From UBA4416 sp043718985 (GTDB taxonomy: Bacteria > Bacteroidota > Bacteroidia > B-17B0 > Aurantibacillaceae), in the NCBI GenBank assembly GCA_043718985.1, contig JAYSUQ010000265.1, positions 1 to 8,282 on the forward strand: a stretch of 8,282 nucleotides of DNA, read 5' to 3'. A program made the position numbers and the translations under genes. The notes beneath the pieces are model-generated. The model saw only the letters and a list, made by a program, of their open reading frames with translations, was not told the origin of the DNA and made no database searches. Below, one piece after another: positions 6,617 to 8,282 of this stretch. The stretch's first letter is position 1; each line of letters begins with the position of its first letter.

Positions 6617-6651
6617 AAAAAAACCAGTTAAGTTCTTTTAAACCTAACTGG
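6617..6651 (-). terminator. Intrinsic terminator inside the operon
   Basis: Read on the minus strand, CCAGTTAGGTT (6651-6641) pairs with AACTTAACTGG (6634-6624) across a 6-nt loop. That is an 11-bp stem with one G-U pair, followed directly by seven Ts (6623-6617). It begins 14 bp after the stop of the DUF4465 gene and ends 22 bp before the lipoprotein start. It would end most transcripts after the receptor and DUF4465 genes and leave the lipoprotein and glycosyltransferase to read-through or to a promoter of their own. Only four Ts flank it on the other strand, so it mainly works leftward. Confidence 0.88.
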
Positions 6652-6664
6652 TTTTGTAACAGTA

Positions 6665-7681
6665 TTATTGCTTAATAAATTTAGTGTTTTTTATTTGCGA
6701 ACCATTAATGAGTTTAACAAAATAAATACCTGCATCAAAATTTGATGTGTTTATTATTGTATTATTTTTGCCAATTTGCAACTGTGCTTTAGTTTCAAAA
6801 ACTACATCACCATTAACATTTGTTATTTCAAGTTTATACTCGTCGTTTGTTTTTGAAGTAAAGTTTAATGTTAAATTATTATTTACAGGATTAGGATAAG
6901 TTGTAATAATTGAAACAGATTGTAATTCGTTTACAGAAGTTGTAATGGCAATATCGAAATCATCAATTGCAAAAAAGGCTGGTGTGTTCATGCCAAATTG
7001 CCCTACATCGCTCGAGTTTAATGTAAACGAAATACTATCAACTGTATTTAGTGAATTACAATTAACATACTGCCAGGTATTTAAAACATAATCATTAGCT
7101 GTACCAGTGGCTCTATAATCGGCTAAATAAACAACCATCGTATTTGTAAATACTCCGTTTTGATAGCCATTAATTGTTAACGAAAACCAATCAGGATATT
7201 CGCCTTGGGCATACATACCGCCAGAATTGGTGCCTGTAGTATCACCAAATTTACGAGCAAACGAATCGCCATTTTTTATAGATTTATAAGCAAATGTGGT
7301 ATTTGTAATGTAAAATCCTTGCACTATTGCATCGTTATATTTTATTTTAATAATCGAATTATTTTGAATTGTTGCATAATTTGACCCACTATGTGCCGAG
7401 TAAGTTGATGCACCATATAAATTCGAAAAATCACCAGTAGTAGTATCTTGTACATTTGTGTATGCCGAACCCGATTCCCAATACCCACCAAATGATGTAT
7501 TCCAACCGTATTCAAAAATTGTTTGGTTTATATTTCCTTCCCAATTATCTGAACTATTATTTTGATAATACGAATTTGGAGATAGAGTAAATGTGTCAAA
7601 TGTTTCTACAATACCTGTTTGAGCATTTAATGTTGCTGAAAAGCTTAACAAGGTTAAAAATTTTGTAATTGTTTTTTTCAT
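6665..7681 (-). CDS. DUF4465 protein with T9SS sorting domain, probable corrinoid-binding surface protein
   Basis: This encodes 338 residues from an ATG with an A-rich leader. Residues 1-20 are a Sec signal peptide (LNA^QT). Residues about 24-246 form a DUF4465 domain: VETFDTFTLSPNSYYQN, W48, the GYWESGSAYTNVQD stretch (66-79), YGASTYSAHSGSNYA (89-103), FYITNTTFAYKSIKNGD (123-139), and the closing FFAIDDFDI (236-244). Residues about 258-338 are a T9SS type A tail (YPNPVNNNLTLNF...AGIYFVKL...KNTKFIKQ). The protein should be carried across the outer membrane by T9SS. DUF4465 proteins accompany TonB receptors and DUF5074 propellers in Bacteroidota. In Bacteroides I recall related lipoproteins (BtuH) that bind vitamin B12. 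Here anchoring is by T9SS and not by a lipid. It starts 20 bp after the receptor's stop, so they share a transcript. Domain call is strong; ligand is inferred. Confidence 0.82.
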   Translation of the reverse strand: MKKTITKFLTLLSFSATLNAQTGIVETFDTFTLSPNSYYQNNSSDNWEGNINQTIFEYGWNTSFGGYWESGSAYTNVQDTTTGDFSNLYGASTYSAHSGSNYATIQNNSIIKIKYNDAIVQGFYITNTTFAYKSIKNGDSFARKFGDTTGTNSGGMYAQGEYPDWFSLTINGYQNGVFTNTMVVYLADYRATGTANDYVLNTWQYVNCNSLNTVDSISFTLNSSDVGQFGMNTPAFFAIDDFDIAITTSVNELQSVSIITTYPNPVNNNLTLNFTSKTNDEYKLEITNVNGDVVFETKAQLQIGKNNTIINTSNFDAGIYFVKLINGSQIKNTKFIKQ

Positions 7682-7701
7682 AATTGTGTTGTTTTAATTG
7701 T

Positions 7702-8282
7702 TTAATTGTTTGGTTTTTTATTTTTTATAATTGTATTGTAATTAATTGCAATACCAATTTCATAATTACGCATTGGCATTGGTGCGTTTGATACTACTTG
7801 GTAATTTTTATTTAATGCATTACTTATACTTGCAAATAAATTCACAGTAGTTTGTTTTGTTGTAAAAGCATAATTTATTTTTAAATTAGTTAAGTAATAC
7901 GGGTAAAGCCACGCAGTATTATCGCTTGCAATAAAACGATAACCAGTGTAAGTTTGATTTATAAGAAAATTTATTTTTTTATAACCTAATGCTAAAGTTG
8001 CATTGCCATTGTAGCGTGGTGTGTATATAAGTTGTCTGTTTAATGAATTATCATTAGCACCGCTTATGGCTTTGTTGGTAGATAATGTATAGGCTGTATT
8101 TAAAATTATTTTAGTAAAAAAACTTTTTTTATGATAAGTTAATTCTGTATGAGTTTCGGTACCACGGCTATGTACTTTTAAAATATTTATAGGGCTCCAG
8201 TTAATAGATGAATTACTAGGTAACCAAATTATCCAATTGTTTATTTTACGATTATAGTAATTTGCATTCGCAATTAATAACC
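7702..8282 (-). CDS. TonB-dependent outer-membrane receptor, C-terminal part, BtuB-like (5' end outside window)
   Basis: I translated 193 residues by hand from the window edge to the stop at 7702-7704, with no frame break. They alternate polar and aromatic residues as in TonB-receptor barrel strands. Recognisable pieces are NYYNRKINNWIIWLP with SINWSPINILKVHSRGTE, then LIYTPRYNGNATLALGY, NQTYTGYRF, and the closing NLFASISNALNKNYQVVSNA followed by PMPMRNYEIGI. The WxxxNxxxVHSRGxE strand and the PMPxRNYxxG ending are typical of BtuB/FhuA-like receptors. The plug domain, TonB box and any signal peptide lie beyond the right edge. These receptors import corrinoids or siderophores using energy from TonB-ExbBD. 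The following DUF4465 and DUF5074 genes favour corrinoids. About nine residues (TIIKNKKPNN) extend past the last strand, where most such barrels end on an aromatic residue. Confidence 0.87.
   Translation of the reverse strand, partial: LLIANANYYNRKINNWIIWLPSNSSINWSPINILKVHSRGTETHTELTYHKKSFFTKIILNTAYTLSTNKAISGANDNSLNRQLIYTPRYNGNATLALGYKKINFLINQTYTGYRFIASDNTAWLYPYYLTNLKINYAFTTKQTTVNLFASISNALNKNYQVVSNAPMPMRNYEIGIAINYNTIIKNKKPNN

Noticed and set aside
1..8282. CRISPR array, tRNA, rRNA or insertion sequence
   Set aside because: No regularly spaced identical repeats, cloverleaf, rRNA motif or transposase-like protein was seen on either strand.

Overview
The window is AT-rich and comes from a member of the phylum Bacteroidota. 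Three things point there: two proteins end in type IX secretion (Por/T9SS) C-terminal sorting domains, start codons follow A-rich leaders (for example AAACAAACAAAATG at 817) and not Shine-Dalgarno sequences, and the surface-protein families present are typical of the phylum. The class cannot be fixed from this window.

Left side, plus strand (1-4382). The window opens inside the 3' half of an AraC-family regulator (2-403). A 413-bp gene-free stretch (404-816) follows. It is crowded with structure: a 16-bp direct repeat pair, a 13-bp perfect inverted repeat, the relict 3' end of a lost T9SS-protein gene, and a palindromic REP-like element just before the next start codon. Next comes one large gene (817-4272) for a 1151-residue secreted beta-helix protein. 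It is built from two tandem copies of one architecture, then a fibronectin-like domain and a T9SS tail. Between its stop codon and the convergent operon lies a 29-codon remnant of the C-terminus of cobalamin-dependent methionine synthase (MetH).

Right side, minus strand (4401-8282). Four genes read leftward. In transcription order they are the C-terminal part of a TonB-dependent outer-membrane receptor (cut by the window end), a T9SS-exported DUF4465 protein, a DUF5074/YncE-like beta-propeller lipoprotein, and a GT4-like glycosyltransferase. A strong intrinsic terminator sits between the second and third genes. A TonB receptor with a DUF5074 propeller and a DUF4465 protein resembles the corrinoid (vitamin B12) capture loci known in Bacteroides (BtuB with the surface proteins BtuG and BtuH). 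The likely reading is a cell-surface B12 capture and uptake operon in which the accessory binding protein is exported by T9SS and is not a lipoprotein. The glycosyltransferase may be a passenger or may modify exported proteins.

The most notable points are the T9SS version of the presumed B12-capture module, the MetH relict beside it, and the T9SS-tail relict that forms a 45-bp near-identical direct repeat with the end of the large gene. Together the two relicts mark the large gene's locus as a rearrangement site. The B12 assignment rests on family recognition by eye; a cobalamin riboswitch, if present, would lie beyond the right edge.
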